Positions 7,550-15,591 are shown, numbered from the stretch's first letter. The stretch: DNA of 32,739 bases from Acidimicrobiia bacterium (GCA_015488325.1 WFOA01000055.1:1-32739), one strand, 5' to 3'. Translations and numbers: made by a program. Notes: generated from the sequence alone by a model not told the origin.

Positions 7550-8065
7550 TCACCCGATGTCTTCGACGATGGTCGGGTGGCGGTCGTCGAAGACGACGAG
7601 CAGCGCCGCCCATACTTCGTCGCGGATCCCGCAGGGCTCGGCCTCCAACACCCAGTCCCGGAGGGGTATCAGCCGGCGGCCGTGGGCTTCGAAGCAGTCG
7701 CGGGACGGTGTCGACCGCACCCGGGGAACGATCCGGCCTACCGTCCCGTCGTCGCCGACGAGACGGTAGATCCCGTCCACCTTCCTGATCTCCAGCCGGA
7801 CCGCCCCGGCCTCCGCCACGAGGACACGCCGATCCGAGATGGTGGCCCAAACCTGCCCGACGGGGCCCACCAGCCGGTGGCGGCGTCGACGCCGGACCAA
7901 CCGAAGACGCTCCCCTGCCGGTGTGGACAGCTCGACGTCCCCCAACCGGCGTCCGTACACCACCGCCCGGTATTCACCCTCCGGCGAGACGACCACGGCC
8001 GTGTAGCGATATCCCACCTCGTCGCGCCGCTCCACCCGACGTTCGATCCTGAAGTGGACGGCCAC
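7550..8065 (-). CDS. Unrecognised 171-residue protein, first gene of selD operon
   Basis: I do not recognise a family. The GTG at 8065 is chosen because GAAGGGAG lies five bases upstream and the frame further upstream does not look protein-like. The sequence alternates short hydrophobic strands with charged turns (for example RYTAVVVSPEGEYRAVVYGR), suggesting a beta-rich fold. A basic run (RLVRRRRRHRLV) sits near the middle, and there are single cysteines in RDCFEAH and EPCGIRD. There is no signal peptide or membrane helix. Its stop is 20 nt before the selD start, so it is likely co-transcribed with selD. A TAGCCT -10 box is at 8107-8112. Confidence 0.7.
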   Translation of the reverse strand: MAVHFRIERRVERRDEVGYRYTAVVVSPEGEYRAVVYGRRLGDVELSTPAGERLRLVRRRRRHRLVGPVGQVWATISDRRVLVAEAGAVRLEIRKVDGIYRLVGDDGTVGRIVPRVRSTPSRDCFEAHGRRLIPLRDWVLEAEPCGIRDEVWAALLVVFDDRHPTIVEDIG

Positions 8066-8106
8066 GGGTCTCCCTTCACGGTCGCAGGACGTGTTCACCG
8101 CTGCCG

Positions 8107-8112
8107 AGGCTA
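8107..8112 (-). promoter_or_regulatory. -10 box TAGCCT of the selD operon
   Basis: The minus-strand TAGCCT is 41 nt upstream of the GTG at 8065, which has its own ribosome site. It lies back to back with the acyl-CoA dehydrogenase promoter at 8138-8143. Confidence 0.4.
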
Positions 8113-8137
8113 GGTGTTCCGACGCCGCCCCATGATC

Positions 8138-8143
8138 TACCCT
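8138..8143 (+). promoter_or_regulatory. -10 box TACCCT, leaderless
   Basis: TACCCT is exactly seven bases upstream of the GTG at 8151, and no Shine-Dalgarno sequence is present. Transcription would begin at or next to the start codon. Confidence 0.55.
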
Positions 8144-8150
8144 GACGACC

Positions 8151-9395
8151 GTGGAACTGTTCGACACCCCCGAACTGGCCGCGTTCCGGGCCGAGGCACG
8201 GGCCTGGTTGGAAGCTAACGTCCCACCCCTGGGCGAAGAGGAGTCCGGTGTCATCGGCCTGTTCGCCGAACATGAAGACGAGGAGGCGTTCCTCGCGAAG
8301 GCCCGACACTGGCAGGCCCGCCTCGCCGACGCCGGATGGGCCGGGATCACCTGGCCCACCGAATACGGAGGCAGGGGCCTCACCCCGGTCCATGAGATCG
8401 TCTGGCGCCAGGAAGCCGCCCATTTCGACCTGCCAGTCGGCGTGTTCGGGATCGGGATCGGGATGGGCGGCCCCACGATCATGGCGTGGGGCACCGAAGA
8501 GCAGAAAGCACGCTGGCTCCCGCCGATGCTGCGGGGCGAAGAGATCTGGTGCCAGCTCTTCAGCGAACCCGCCGCCGGGAGCGACGTCGCCGGCCTGCGT
8601 ACGAGAGCCGTCCGGGACGGCGACGAATACGTGGTGACCGGACAGAAGGTCTGGACGTCGGGTGCCCACTACTCGAAGTGGGGAATGCTCCTGGCCCGTA
8701 CCGACCCGAACGTGCCCAAACACGCCGGCCTCTCGTACTTCATCATCGACATGCGCCAACCCGGGGTGGAGGTGCGGCCTCTGCGGCAGATGACCGGCGG
8801 AGCCAACTTCAACGAGGTCTTCTTCGACGAAGCCCGGGTCCCCGCCGAGCACCTCCTCGGGGCCGAAGGCATGGGATGGTCGGTGGCCCTCACCACCCTC
8901 ATGCACGAACGGGTGGCGATCGGCGGCTACCTCGTCGGCGCCGCCGGGGTGTTCGACACCCTGCGTCGGATGTTCGACCGGGTCGCCGAGGAGCGGGGCG
9001 TCCACCCTCTGGTCGACCCGGTGGTCCGCGACCGCGCCACCGACCTCTACATCCGGGGTCAGGTGCTGCGGTTCATGACCCAACGCATCATCGCCAAGCT
9101 GGCGAAGGGGGAGATCCCGTCGGCCGAAGGAGCCGCCGCCAAGCTGGGGCTCACCTCCCTCCTCTCCCGGTTGGCCAACCTGGCGGTCGACGTCCAAGGT
9201 CCGGCGGGGATGCTCGGCCCCGAAGACGCCATCGACGACGGCAGGTGGGCCTTGGCGTTCCTCGGGTATCCGGGGATGCGGATCGCCGGAGGGACCGACC
9301 AGATCCTCCGCAACATCATCGGTGAACGGGTCCTGGGCCTGCCCGGTGAACCCCGGGTCGACAAGGACGTCCCCTTCAGCCGGATCCCCGGCTGA
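8151..9395 (+). CDS. Acyl-CoA dehydrogenase family flavoprotein
   Basis: This 414-residue protein has the normal length and domain order of FAD-dependent acyl-CoA dehydrogenases: an N-terminal helical domain, a beta domain around residues 134-230, and a C-terminal helical domain. FAD-binding signatures are LFSEPAAGSDVAG and GQKVWTSGAHY. The MCAD-type catalytic glutamate of the YEGT motif is absent; the equivalent segment reads AGGTDQILRNIIGERVLG. Glu253 in LMHERVAIGG is where isovaleryl- and long-chain acyl-CoA dehydrogenases carry their base, so it is the likely catalytic residue (inference). The gene appears leaderless. It stands alone, so the substrate cannot be inferred from context. Confidence 0.93.
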   Translation: MELFDTPELAAFRAEARAWLEANVPPLGEEESGVIGLFAEHEDEEAFLAKARHWQARLADAGWAGITWPTEYGGRGLTPVHEIVWRQEAAHFDLPVGVFGIGIGMGGPTIMAWGTEEQKARWLPPMLRGEEIWCQLFSEPAAGSDVAGLRTRAVRDGDEYVVTGQKVWTSGAHYSKWGMLLARTDPNVPKHAGLSYFIIDMRQPGVEVRPLRQMTGGANFNEVFFDEARVPAEHLLGAEGMGWSVALTTLMHERVAIGGYLVGAAGVFDTLRRMFDRVAEERGVHPLVDPVVRDRATDLYIRGQVLRFMTQRIIAKLAKGEIPSAEGAAAKLGLTSLLSRLANLAVDVQGPAGMLGPEDAIDDGRWALAFLGYPGMRIAGGTDQILRNIIGERVLGLPGEPRVDKDVPFSRIPG

Positions 9396-9420
9396 GCCGC
9401 CTCCACCCGACCAGGCTCAG
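9392..9420 (+). terminator. Inverted repeat after the acyl-CoA dehydrogenase
   Basis: CTGAGCC (9392-9398) pairs with GGCTCAG (9414-9420) across a 15-nt loop and overlaps the stop codon. No U-tract follows, so it is only a candidate terminator. Confidence 0.3.
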
Positions 9421-9445
9421 GGATGCGGCCCGACCGGCCGATGAG

Positions 9446-9451
9446 TACATT
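9446..9451 (+). promoter_or_regulatory. -10 box TACATT of the HAD gene
   Basis: TACATT lies 28 nt before the GTG at 9480. The predicted transcript would begin near 9458 and contain GGAGG at 9469-9473. This rules against the in-frame ATG at 9441 as the start. Confidence 0.45.
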
Positions 9452-9479
9452 GGAGCCCACACTTCCCCGGAGGTCGCCC

Positions 9480-10457
9480 GTGCCACGGCCGGTCTTTCCC
9501 CAGAACGTCATCGCCGTCATCTGGGACTTCGACAAGACCCTCATCCCCGGGTACATGCAGAAGCCCCTGTTCCGGCATTTCGACATCGACCCCGCCACCT
9601 TCTGGGAGGAGGTCGACCACCTCGAACAGTGGTACCGGAGCCGCGGCTCGGACCTGATCGCCACCGACACCCTCTACCTCAACCACATCCTCACCTATGT
9701 GCGGGCGGGGCGTATGGCCGGACTCAGCAACGAGCTGCTGCGCGAGCTGGGGGCCGAAATCGAGTTCTACGCCGGGATGCCGCACTTCATGGACATGCTG
9801 CGCAAGCACATCGAGGCGGAGCCACGCTTCGCCGACCATCAGGTCAGGGTCGAGCACTACATCGTGTCTTCGGGGTTACGCCAGATGATCCTCGGCTCGG
9901 CGGTGGCACCGTACGTCGAGTTCGTATGGGGATGCGAGTTCACCGAAGAGGTGGCGCCGCCCGGCTACCTGGAAGCGACCCAGCCTCGCCTCTTCACACC
10001 AGGCGAACGTCAGATCGAACAGCTCATCTACACGATCGACAACACGACGAAGACCCGGGCGATCTTCGAGATCAACAAGGGCACCAACAAGATCCCCCAC
10101 ATCGACGTGAACGCCAAGATCGCCCACGAAGACCGCCGAGTCCCGTTCCAGAACATGGTGTACGTCGCCGACGGGCCCTCCGACGTGCCGGTGTTCTCGA
10201 TCGTCAACCAGAACGGCGGCAAGACCTACGCCGTGTACCGGCCGGGTTCCGAAGCAGAGTTCCAGCAGGTGGATCGGCTCCTCCAGCAGGGCAGGATCCA
10301 GGCGTACGGTCCCGCCGACTACCGCGAAGGCTCCCAAACCGCCATGTGGATCACCCACGCCGTCGAACGGATCGCCGCCCGCATCGTGCGGGACCGTGAA
10401 CGAGCCCTGGCGGAGCGCCTCGGGCGTCCCCCCACCCACCTCGACGACGAGGACTGA
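9480..10457 (+). CDS. HAD-superfamily hydrolase (phosphatase-like)
   Basis: This 325-residue cytoplasmic protein belongs to the haloacid dehalogenase superfamily. Motif I is WDFDKTLIP, giving the nucleophilic Asp and the acid/base Asp. Motif II is HYIVSSGL. Motif IV is VYVADGPSDVPVFS, with Mg-binding aspartates. A large helical cap lies between motifs I and II. The layout is phosphoserine-phosphatase-like, but the protein is longer than SerB and the substrate is unknown. The GTG start is supported by GGAGG six bases upstream; the upstream ATG at 9441 is in frame but would lie before the predicted transcription start. The C-terminus is strongly charged. Confidence 0.88.
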   Translation: MPRPVFPQNVIAVIWDFDKTLIPGYMQKPLFRHFDIDPATFWEEVDHLEQWYRSRGSDLIATDTLYLNHILTYVRAGRMAGLSNELLRELGAEIEFYAGMPHFMDMLRKHIEAEPRFADHQVRVEHYIVSSGLRQMILGSAVAPYVEFVWGCEFTEEVAPPGYLEATQPRLFTPGERQIEQLIYTIDNTTKTRAIFEINKGTNKIPHIDVNAKIAHEDRRVPFQNMVYVADGPSDVPVFSIVNQNGGKTYAVYRPGSEAEFQQVDRLLQQGRIQAYGPADYREGSQTAMWITHAVERIAARIVRDRERALAERLGRPPTHLDDED

Positions 10458-10492
10458 CCGGACGTCGGCCGACCCGCCGGGTGCCCCCGACG

Positions 10493-10515
10493 GTGCCGGG
10501 AAACGACGACGGCAC
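10493..10515 (+). terminator. Hairpin in the gap after the HAD gene
   Basis: GTGCCG (10493-10498) and CGGCAC (10510-10515) form an inverted repeat within the 143-bp gap 10458-10600. The rest of this gap holds nothing I recognise. There is no U-tract. Confidence 0.3.
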
Positions 10516-10600
10516 GGACACGACCCGTCCGCCGTGACGCCCGGGCCTCTCGGGTCGACAGCGGTGCCGGGGGCCGCGTGCCCGACCGGATCGGACCACA

Positions 10601-10945
10601 ATGGAGGCGATGTTCCGGCGCAAAGCCCGCCGACCCAGCCTGGTGGAGCTGACCCTCCTCGGCTTCGGTTCCGACGAGGAGCTGATCTCCTACTACGGAT
10701 CGCTCGACGAGGCCGCCGCCGCCTGGCGGCGACACCGCGACGACGTCCTGGCCCGCTGGCCCAACGGTCGGCCCCAGGCCTGGTGGCGGTTCGAACCGGG
10801 GATCCCCGACGACCTCCGCACCGGCCCGTCCGTGGTGCTCACCCGGGCCGACGCCCACGCCTGGGACGACCTCGAGGCTCGACGCCGGGCCTTCCTCGCC
10901 TCCCGCGGTGAACCTCGCCCCGGACCGACCCGACCAGGAGCGTGA
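10601..10945 (+). CDS. Small hypothetical protein
   Basis: This 114-residue soluble protein is not recognised. It contains a helical N-terminal half (SDEELISYYGSLDEAAAAWRR) and a tryptophan-rich centre (GRPQAWWRFEPGIPDDLR). The C-terminus is arginine-rich and may be disordered. The ATG at 10610 (MFRRKARR) is an equally plausible start, because a CACAAT sequence precedes it by seven bases. Its stop overlaps the GTG at 10942, and the following gene starts within 3 nt. The middle region, ending in a predicted-acidic turn, resembles small proteins encoded next to phage-like or housekeeping genes in actinobacteria, but no function can be given. Confidence 0.65.
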   Translation: MEAMFRRKARRPSLVELTLLGFGSDEELISYYGSLDEAAAAWRRHRDDVLARWPNGRPQAWWRFEPGIPDDLRTGPSVVLTRADAHAWDDLEARRRAFLASRGEPRPGPTRPGA

Positions 10946-10947
10946 CG

Positions 10948-11379
10948 ATGCGTCTGACCTCACCCGCCTTCGTGAACGGCGGCTCGATCCCCGTGCGCCA
11001 CACCTGCGACGGAGATGACATCTCGCCGCCCCTCGACATCGACGACGTCCCCCCGGAGACGGAGTCCCTCGTCCTGGTGATGGACGACCCCGACGCCCCG
11101 CGAGGTACCTGGGACCACTGGGTGGCCTACGACATCGAGCCGACGTCCCACATCCCCGAAGGCGTCGGCACCCTCGGCACTCCGGGACGGAACGGGTGGG
11201 GTGACACCGGATACGGCGGTCCCTGTCCCCCGGCGGGGACCCACCGCTACATCTTCCGGGTCCTCGCCCTCGATCGGCGTCTCGGCCTGCCTCCCGGCCT
11301 CACCAAAGGTGAAGTGCTCGCCGCAGCCCAACCCCACGTCCTCTCCGAAGCGGTGCTCGTGGGCCTCTACGGCCGCTGA
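10948..11379 (+). CDS. YbhB/YbcL (Raf kinase inhibitor-like, PEBP) family protein
   Basis: This 143-residue protein has the bacterial PEBP-fold signatures in order: RHTCDGDDISPPLDIDDVP, VLVMDDPDAPRGTWDHWVAY, GYGGPCPPAGTHRYIFRVLA and LDRRLGLPPG. These residues build the conserved ligand pocket. Bacterial members bind small anionic or phospholipid-like ligands; the physiological role is not settled. The ATG at 10948 is preferred over the GTG at 10942, because AGGAG at 10936-10940 is seven bases from the ATG but only one from the GTG. The gene's last 13 bases overlap the convergent methyltransferase gene. Confidence 0.93.
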   Translation: MRLTSPAFVNGGSIPVRHTCDGDDISPPLDIDDVPPETESLVLVMDDPDAPRGTWDHWVAYDIEPTSHIPEGVGTLGTPGRNGWGDTGYGGPCPPAGTHRYIFRVLALDRRLGLPPGLTKGEVLAAAQPHVLSEAVLVGLYGR

Positions 11380-12185
11380 CCACCCGGACCACCTCGGAAA
11401 TGGTGGAAGGCGATGGCGGCGGCATGCCCGACGTTGAGGGAGTCGACGTCCCCGCACATCCGGATCCGCACGGTCCGGTCGGCGAGGGCCAACACCTCCT
11501 TCGACAATCCGGGACCTTCGGCACCGAGTACGACGGCGGTCCGCGGTGGCGGGTCGACGGTGTCGAGATCGACGGCCGCGGCGGCGGGGGTGAGGGCGAC
11601 GATCACGAACCCGCGGCGACGAAGCTCGTCGAGGGCCTGCGGCCACGGCTCGAGCCGCCGAAACGGCATCTGGAGGACCGCCCCCATCGAGACCCGTACG
11701 ACCCGCCGGTGATAGGGGTCGGCGCAGGTCGGATCCAACAGCACCCCCTCCACCCCCAACCCGGCCGCCGAGCGGAAGATGGCTCCGAGGTTCTCCAGGT
11801 CGTTGATCCCCTCCAGGACCGCCACCAACCGCGCCGCCGTCACCAGCGGCTCCAAGGCCGTCTCGGGTTGCCGCTCCACCATCGCCACCGCCCCCCGGTG
11901 CAGGTTGAAGCCGACGACGCGGTTCAGCACCTCCTGGGAGGCGACGTACACGACCAGGTCGTCGCCTGCGACCGCGTCGGCGAGCTGGTCGAAACGCTTC
12001 CTGGTGACGAGCATCGACCGGACCCTGTGGCCCGAGCGCAACGCCCGACGGATCACCGGTACGCTCTCGGCGACGAACAGGCCCCGCCCCGCTTCAACCC
12101 TTCGACGGAGCTCGGCGTCGGTCAGGTGCAGGAAGTCGGCGATCCGGGGATCTTCCGGATCGGCGACCTCGACCATCTCGACCAT
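11367..12185 (-). CDS. SpoU/TrmH-family RNA 2'-O-methyltransferase
   Basis: This 272-residue S-adenosylmethionine-dependent RNA ribose methyltransferase carries the three SPOUT knot motifs. They are NDLENLGAIFRSAAGLG (motif 1 with the catalytic Arg), VVLGAEGPGLSKEVL (motif 2) and DSLNVGHAAAIAFHHF (motif 3). An N-terminal substrate-binding domain occupies residues 1-110. The target could be 23S rRNA or tRNA; the sequence does not decide. Translation probably begins at the ATG at 12185, seven bases after the maf stop; a second ATG is three codons later. The 3' end overlaps the convergent YbhB-like gene by 13 bp. Confidence 0.92.
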   Translation of the reverse strand: MVEMVEVADPEDPRIADFLHLTDAELRRRVEAGRGLFVAESVPVIRRALRSGHRVRSMLVTRKRFDQLADAVAGDDLVVYVASQEVLNRVVGFNLHRGAVAMVERQPETALEPLVTAARLVAVLEGINDLENLGAIFRSAAGLGVEGVLLDPTCADPYHRRVVRVSMGAVLQMPFRRLEPWPQALDELRRRGFVIVALTPAAAAVDLDTVDPPPRTAVVLGAEGPGLSKEVLALADRTVRIRMCGDVDSLNVGHAAAIAFHHFRGGPGGQRP

Positions 12186-12192
12186 ACGGCCA

Positions 12193-12795
12193 TCATCCCA
12201 GACCGCCGCCGGGACGTCGGTGGCGAAGCGGGTCGATGCCCACCGAACGCAACAGCCTGGCGACGACGTGGAGCGGCAGCCCGACCACGTTGGAGGGACT
12301 GCCGTCCACCCACTCGACGAAGATCGCCCCCAGACCCTGGAGGGCGTACGCACCCGCCTTGTCCATCGGCTCACCCGTGGCCACGTAGGCGGCGATCTCC
12401 TCGTCGGTCATCTCGACCATCCGCACGAGGGTGCGTTCCACCGCCGAAACCGTCTCGACCCCGACCGGGGCGACGGCCACGCCGGTGACCACCTCGTGGG
12501 TGGCCCCGGACAGCCGTCGGAGCATCGACCGGGCCTCGGCCGGGTGGCCGGGTTTCCCGAGGATCTGGCCTCCCACCGCCACCGCGGTGTCGGCGGCGAG
12601 GACCACGGCGTCGGCGGCGTCGGCGGCGACCGCGGCCGCTTTGGCCCGGGCGACACGTTCCACGTACAGCTCCGGCTCTTCCTCCGGGTAGGGCCGCTCG
12701 TCGACGTCTGCCGGAACGACCTCGTAGTCGAGTCCCAACACGTCGAGGAGCCGACGGCGCCGGGGCGACGCCGAAGCCAACACGAGACGGGTCAC
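12193..12795 (-). CDS. maf: Maf family nucleoside triphosphate pyrophosphatase
   Basis: This 200-residue protein is a Maf-family nucleotide pyrophosphatase, which hydrolyses non-canonical or modified nucleoside triphosphates such as dTTP/UTP analogues. Signatures are the N-terminal [16 protein letters not shown], the substrate loop [11 protein letters not shown] with GQILGKP, and KAGAYALQG with [11 protein letters not shown]. The GTG start overlaps the stop of the upstream metallo-hydrolase (GTGA), and the next gene starts 7 nt after its stop, so three genes form one minus-strand operon. The C-terminal tail (about 12 residues) is arginine- and glycine-rich. Maf was first named for septum inhibition; a direct role in division is not implied here. 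Confidence 0.93.
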   Translation of the reverse strand: MTRLVLASASPRRRRLLDVLGLDYEVVPADVDERPYPEEEPELYVERVARAKAAAVAADAADAVVLAADTAVAVGGQILGKPGHPAEARSMLRRLSGATHEVVTGVAVAPVGVETVSAVERTLVRMVEMTDEEIAAYVATGEPMDKAGAYALQGLGAIFVEWVDGSPSNVVGLPLHVVARLLRSVGIDPLRHRRPGGGLG

Positions 12796-13499
12796 GTGGC
12801 CGGTTCACCCACGTCGAGGACCTTCACCTCGAAAGCTCCTCCGGCGGCTTCACGCAGCTCCTCGGGGGTTCCGGCCAGGATCGGGAAGGTCCCGTAGTGC
12901 ATCGGGATCACGGTCGAGACCCCCAGCAGCTTCGCCGCCTTGGCGGCCTGGCGGGGATCCATCGTGTAGTGGCCGCCGATGGGCAGGAGGGCGATGTCGG
13001 GACGCCACAGCTCCCCGATGAGGGACATGTCCCCGAACACCATCGTGTCCCCGGCGTGGTAGATCGTCGGCCCACCGTCGAAAGCGAGCACCCAGCCCCC
13101 CGGATCTCCACCATCCACGATGCCGACGTCACCCGAGATCCCGCTGGAATGCACCGCCGGGACGAACGTGGCGGAGATCCCTCCGGGACCGTCCACGGTG
13201 CCACCCATGTTGAGTCCGGTGACCCGGTCCAGCCCTTGGCCTTCCAGCCAGACGGAGATCTCGTGGATCGCGAAGATCTGCGGGGACAACCTCCGGGCGA
13301 GGGCGACCGTGTCGCCCACGTGGTCGAAGTGACCGTGGGTCAGGTAGATGGCGTCCACCCGCTCCGGTTCGTGCTCCGACTCCGGGCAGGCGGGGTTCCC
13401 CGACAGCCAGGGGTCGACGAGGACGACCGTCCCGTCGCCGGTACGGAACCGGAAGGCAGCGTGACCGAGCCAGGTCAGCTCGAGACCGTCGAGTTGCAT
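12792..13499 (-). CDS. Metallo-beta-lactamase-fold hydrolase, UPF0173-like
   Basis: This 235-residue protein starts at the ATG at 13499 behind a strong CAGGAGGGAACG site. The MBL-fold zinc motif HGHFDHVGD is at about residues 54-62. Further metal-ligand candidates are the histidine in VPAVHSSG, the aspartate in YHAGDTMVF and the histidine in IPMHYGTFP. The overall layout (WLGHAAFRF start, then DPWLSGNP) is that of UPF0173 metal-dependent hydrolases, whose substrates are generally unknown. It is first in an operon with maf and the SpoU gene, and a TAGGAT -10 box lies upstream. The longer upstream frame reads as antisense of the 13665 gene and is rejected. Confidence 0.92.
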   Translation of the reverse strand: MQLDGLELTWLGHAAFRFRTGDGTVVLVDPWLSGNPACPESEHEPERVDAIYLTHGHFDHVGDTVALARRLSPQIFAIHEISVWLEGQGLDRVTGLNMGGTVDGPGGISATFVPAVHSSGISGDVGIVDGGDPGGWVLAFDGGPTIYHAGDTMVFGDMSLIGELWRPDIALLPIGGHYTMDPRQAAKAAKLLGVSTVIPMHYGTFPILAGTPEELREAAGGAFEVKVLDVGEPAT

Positions 13500-13527
13500 C
13501 GTTCCCTCCTGGATCGACTCCTCCCCG

Positions 13528-13533
13528 ATCCTA
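13528..13533 (-). promoter_or_regulatory. -10 box TAGGAT of the MBL-maf-SpoU operon
   Basis: The minus-strand TAGGAT is about 29 nt upstream of the ATG at 13499, leaving a leader that holds CAGGAGG. The remaining part of the 165-bp divergent gap shows nothing else recognised. Confidence 0.45.
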
Positions 13534-13664
13534 CGACCCTGCCGGCGCCCGCCGGAGGGACGAACGTCCCGACGCAGTGGCGAAGGAACCCCCGTCTCTG
13601 GCCCTTCGTCCCTGGATTCGAGGCCTCGGGTAGGAGACGATGTCGTGGAGGACGGAGAACCCGG

Positions 13665-14096
13665 ATGGACGCGACTCGTGCTCTCGAAGCGGCAAAGAAG
13701 CGCAGGCGGGAACTGGCCGAAGCCGCAGCCGAGGTGGAGGATGCGGCCGCCCGACCCAAGTCGAGCCCCGACTGGCCGGTCGCCGTAGCCGCCGCCTTGG
13801 CCGAGCTGGACGACGCGTTCCGTACCCACTGTGACGAGGTTGAAGCCGACGGGGGCCTCTTCGACGAGATCGTCGAAGAGGCCCCTCGACTGGAGGGCCA
13901 GATCTCCGAGCTGCGCCGCCGCCACGCCGAGATCGCCTGCGAGATCGAACGTGTGCGGACCCGATGCGGCAGGCTCGACCCCGACGACATCCGCACCCAG
14001 GTGGCTTCCGTGCTGGGGATGCTTTCGCGACATCGCCAGCAGGAGTCGGACCTCGTCTGGGAGGCCTACATGGTCGACATCGGCGGGTGGTCGTGA
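13665..14096 (+). CDS. Hemerythrin-like / helical protein (tentative)
   Basis: This 143-residue all-helical, highly charged protein has coiled-coil-like heptads at the start (RALEAAKKRRRELAEAAAEV). The arrangement of RTHCDEVE, RRRHAEIACEIE and SRHRQQESDLVWEAY, spaced along four helices and ending VDIGG, recalls actinobacterial hemerythrin-like proteins, where such His and Glu residues bind a di-iron or other metal centre. The match is partial, so this remains a suggestion. The start is the ATG at 13665, preceded by GGAG motifs. It ends four bases before the convergent universal stress gene, leaving no room for a separate terminator. Confidence 0.65.
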   Translation: MDATRALEAAKKRRRELAEAAAEVEDAAARPKSSPDWPVAVAAALAELDDAFRTHCDEVEADGGLFDEIVEEAPRLEGQISELRRRHAEIACEIERVRTRCGRLDPDDIRTQVASVLGMLSRHRQQESDLVWEAYMVDIGGWS

Positions 14097-14099
14097 CGG

Positions 14100-14534
14100 T
14101 CAGTCGGGCCGTACGCAGAGGACCGGCGGGTCGACCGTCAACAGGATGTCCTGGGAGATGCTCCCCATCACGAGCTTGCCGACCCGGGAACGGTTCTTGA
14201 CGGTGATCACCAACAGGTCGCAGTTTTCCTTCGTGGCCAGGATCTGGATCTGTTGGACCGGGTCTCCGTACACCACCTCCGTACGGGTCCGCACCGCCTC
14301 TCCGACGACCCGGCCGACCAGCTCGTCGAGCCGTTGCCGTGCCTCGTCGAAGTGCGGTGTGGCCGCTTCGGAGTCGTGTGACATGTCGTCGAGGTCGAGA
14401 CCGAGGGAGGTGAGCACGTGGAGGACGATCAGTTCGGCCCCCTCGTTGGCGGCGAGCCGGGCGGCGTAGCGCAGCGCCGCCTCGGATTTCGCTTCGAGGT
14501 CCATCGGCACGAGGATCCGGTTGAACAGGCCCAC
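14100..14534 (-). CDS. Universal stress protein (UspA family)
   Basis: This single-domain UspA protein has about 144 residues. It has the N-terminal strand FNRILVPMDLEAKSEAAL, the amphipathic helix RYAARLAANEGAELIVLHVL, and a C-terminal nucleotide-loop region ITVKNRSRVGKLVMGSISQD followed by PPVLCVRP. The ATP-binding class has G-2x-G-9x-G(S/T). Here the segment reads NRSRVGKLVMGSIS, with RS instead of the first glycine pair, so nucleotide binding is uncertain. The start is either the GTG at 14534 or the GTG at 14543; AAGGAGGAGG lies nine bases before the first but only three before the second. It has its own promoter (TACCGT). Confidence 0.9.
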   Translation of the reverse strand: MGLFNRILVPMDLEAKSEAALRYAARLAANEGAELIVLHVLTSLGLDLDDMSHDSEAATPHFDEARQRLDELVGRVVGEAVRTRTEVVYGDPVQQIQILATKENCDLLVITVKNRSRVGKLVMGSISQDILLTVDPPVLCVRPD

Positions 14535-14563
14535 GGTGAGCACCCTCCTCCTTCGACCACCCC

Positions 14564-14569
14564 ACGGTA
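14564..14569 (-). promoter_or_regulatory. -10 box TACCGT of the universal stress gene
   Basis: The minus-strand TACCGT is followed 11 nt later by AAGGAGGAGG and then the GTG starts. A TTGACA-like sequence at 14586-14591 lies near where a -35 would be, but its orientation does not match this strand exactly. Confidence 0.45.
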
Positions 14570-14599
14570 GACCCCCGAACCCGAATTGACAGCCAGATC

Positions 14600-14620
14600 C
14601 GGCGAAATACGCCGTTTCGC
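14600..14620. promoter_or_regulatory. Overlapping palindromes in the usp/ABC divergent gap
   Basis: CGGCG-aaata-CGCCG (14600-14614) overlaps GCGAAA-tacgccg-TTTCGC (14602-14620). Both are perfect inverted repeats of operator size, between two divergent promoters. A repressor site is possible but not shown. Confidence 0.35.
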
Positions 14621-14651
14621 GCGGTCAAAACGCCGAAGGGGCAGAGGGGAG

Positions 14652-14657
14652 TACGCT
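14652..14657 (+). promoter_or_regulatory. -10 box TACGCT, leaderless, for the ABC operon
   Basis: TACGCT stands seven bases before the ATG at 14665 with no properly spaced ribosome site, the same layout as at 8138 and 26133. Confidence 0.5.
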
Positions 14658-14664
14658 GCGGCGG

Positions 14665-15591
14665 ATGCGGTCACCCCTCGTCACAGCGCGCGCCCTCACC
14701 AAGCGCTTCGGCGAGTTCACCGCCGTGGACGGGATCGACTTCGACGTCCACCAGGGCGAAGCCTTCGGGTTCCTCGGACCCAACGGTGCCGGCAAGAGCT
14801 CCACGATGCGCATGATCGGCGCCGTCTCCCCGATCAGCGGAGGGACCCTCACCGTGCTCGGACTCGACCCCGCCGCCGACGGTCCCGCCATCCGCGCCCG
14901 CCTCGGCGTCGTACCCCAAGAGGACAACCTCGACCAGGAGCTCACCGTCTGGGAGAACCTCTACATCTACGGCCGGTACTTCGACCTCCCCCGCCGGGTC
15001 ATCCTCGAGCGGATCGACGAGCTCCTGGAGTTCGCCCAACTCACCGAACGACGCAACGACACCGTCGAGCACCTGTCGGGCGGGATGAAGCGCCGGCTGA
15101 CGATCGCCCGGGGCCTCATCAACCAACCCGACCTCCTCCTCCTCGACGAACCGACCACGGGGCTCGACCCCCAGGCACGCCACGCCCTCTGGGACCGTCT
15201 GTACCGCCTCAAACAGCGTGGCGTCACCCTCATCGTCACCACCCATTACATGGACGAGGCCGAACAGCTCTGCGACCGCCTGGTCATCATGGACAAGGGA
15301 CGGATCGTCGCCGAAGGCTCCCCACGGGACCTGATCGCCCGGTATTCGCCGCGGGAGGTCGTCGAGCTTCGCCTCGCCCCCGACGACCACGACCGGGCGG
15401 TCGCCTCCCTCGACGGCCTGGCCCGACGCATCGAAGTGCTGCCCGACCGGATCCTGCTGTACACCGACGACGCCGAGGCGACGATCGGCGACGTCTTCGA
15501 GCGGGGTGTGGAACCCGAATCGATGCTGACCCGGCGCTCCACGCTGGAGGACGTCTTCCTGCGGCTGACGGGGAGGAGGCTGGTGGACTGA
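14665..15591 (+). CDS. ABC-2 type exporter, ATP-binding subunit
   Basis: This 308-residue ATPase energises the exporter completed by the next two genes. It has Walker A GPNGAGKSS, a Q-loop around VVPQEDNLDQ, the signature LSGGMKRRL, Walker B LLLLDEPTTGLDP and the H-loop in VTTHYMDEAE. The C-terminal 80 residues form the extra domain typical of NodI/DrrA-like ATPases. Family members export drugs, polyketides or lipo-oligosaccharides; the substrate here is unknown. The ATG follows a TACGCT box by seven bases, so the mRNA may be leaderless. The stop overlaps the first permease start (TGATG). Confidence 0.95.
   Translation: MRSPLVTARALTKRFGEFTAVDGIDFDVHQGEAFGFLGPNGAGKSSTMRMIGAVSPISGGTLTVLGLDPAADGPAIRARLGVVPQEDNLDQELTVWENLYIYGRYFDLPRRVILERIDELLEFAQLTERRNDTVEHLSGGMKRRLTIARGLINQPDLLLLDEPTTGLDPQARHALWDRLYRLKQRGVTLIVTTHYMDEAEQLCDRLVIMDKGRIVAEGSPRDLIARYSPREVVELRLAPDDHDRAVASLDGLARRIEVLPDRILLYTDDAEATIGDVFERGVEPESMLTRRSTLEDVFLRLTGRRLVD

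Noticed and set aside
9441-9479. ATG at 9441 as start of the HAD hydrolase
   Set aside because: A TACATT box overlaps this region and GGAGG is correctly spaced only for the GTG at 9480.
13531-14628. Minus-strand frame continuing the MBL-fold gene upstream or the 365-residue frame in the same region
   Set aside because: The residues are antisense shadows of the 13665 gene; the ATG at 13499 has a near-perfect ribosome site.
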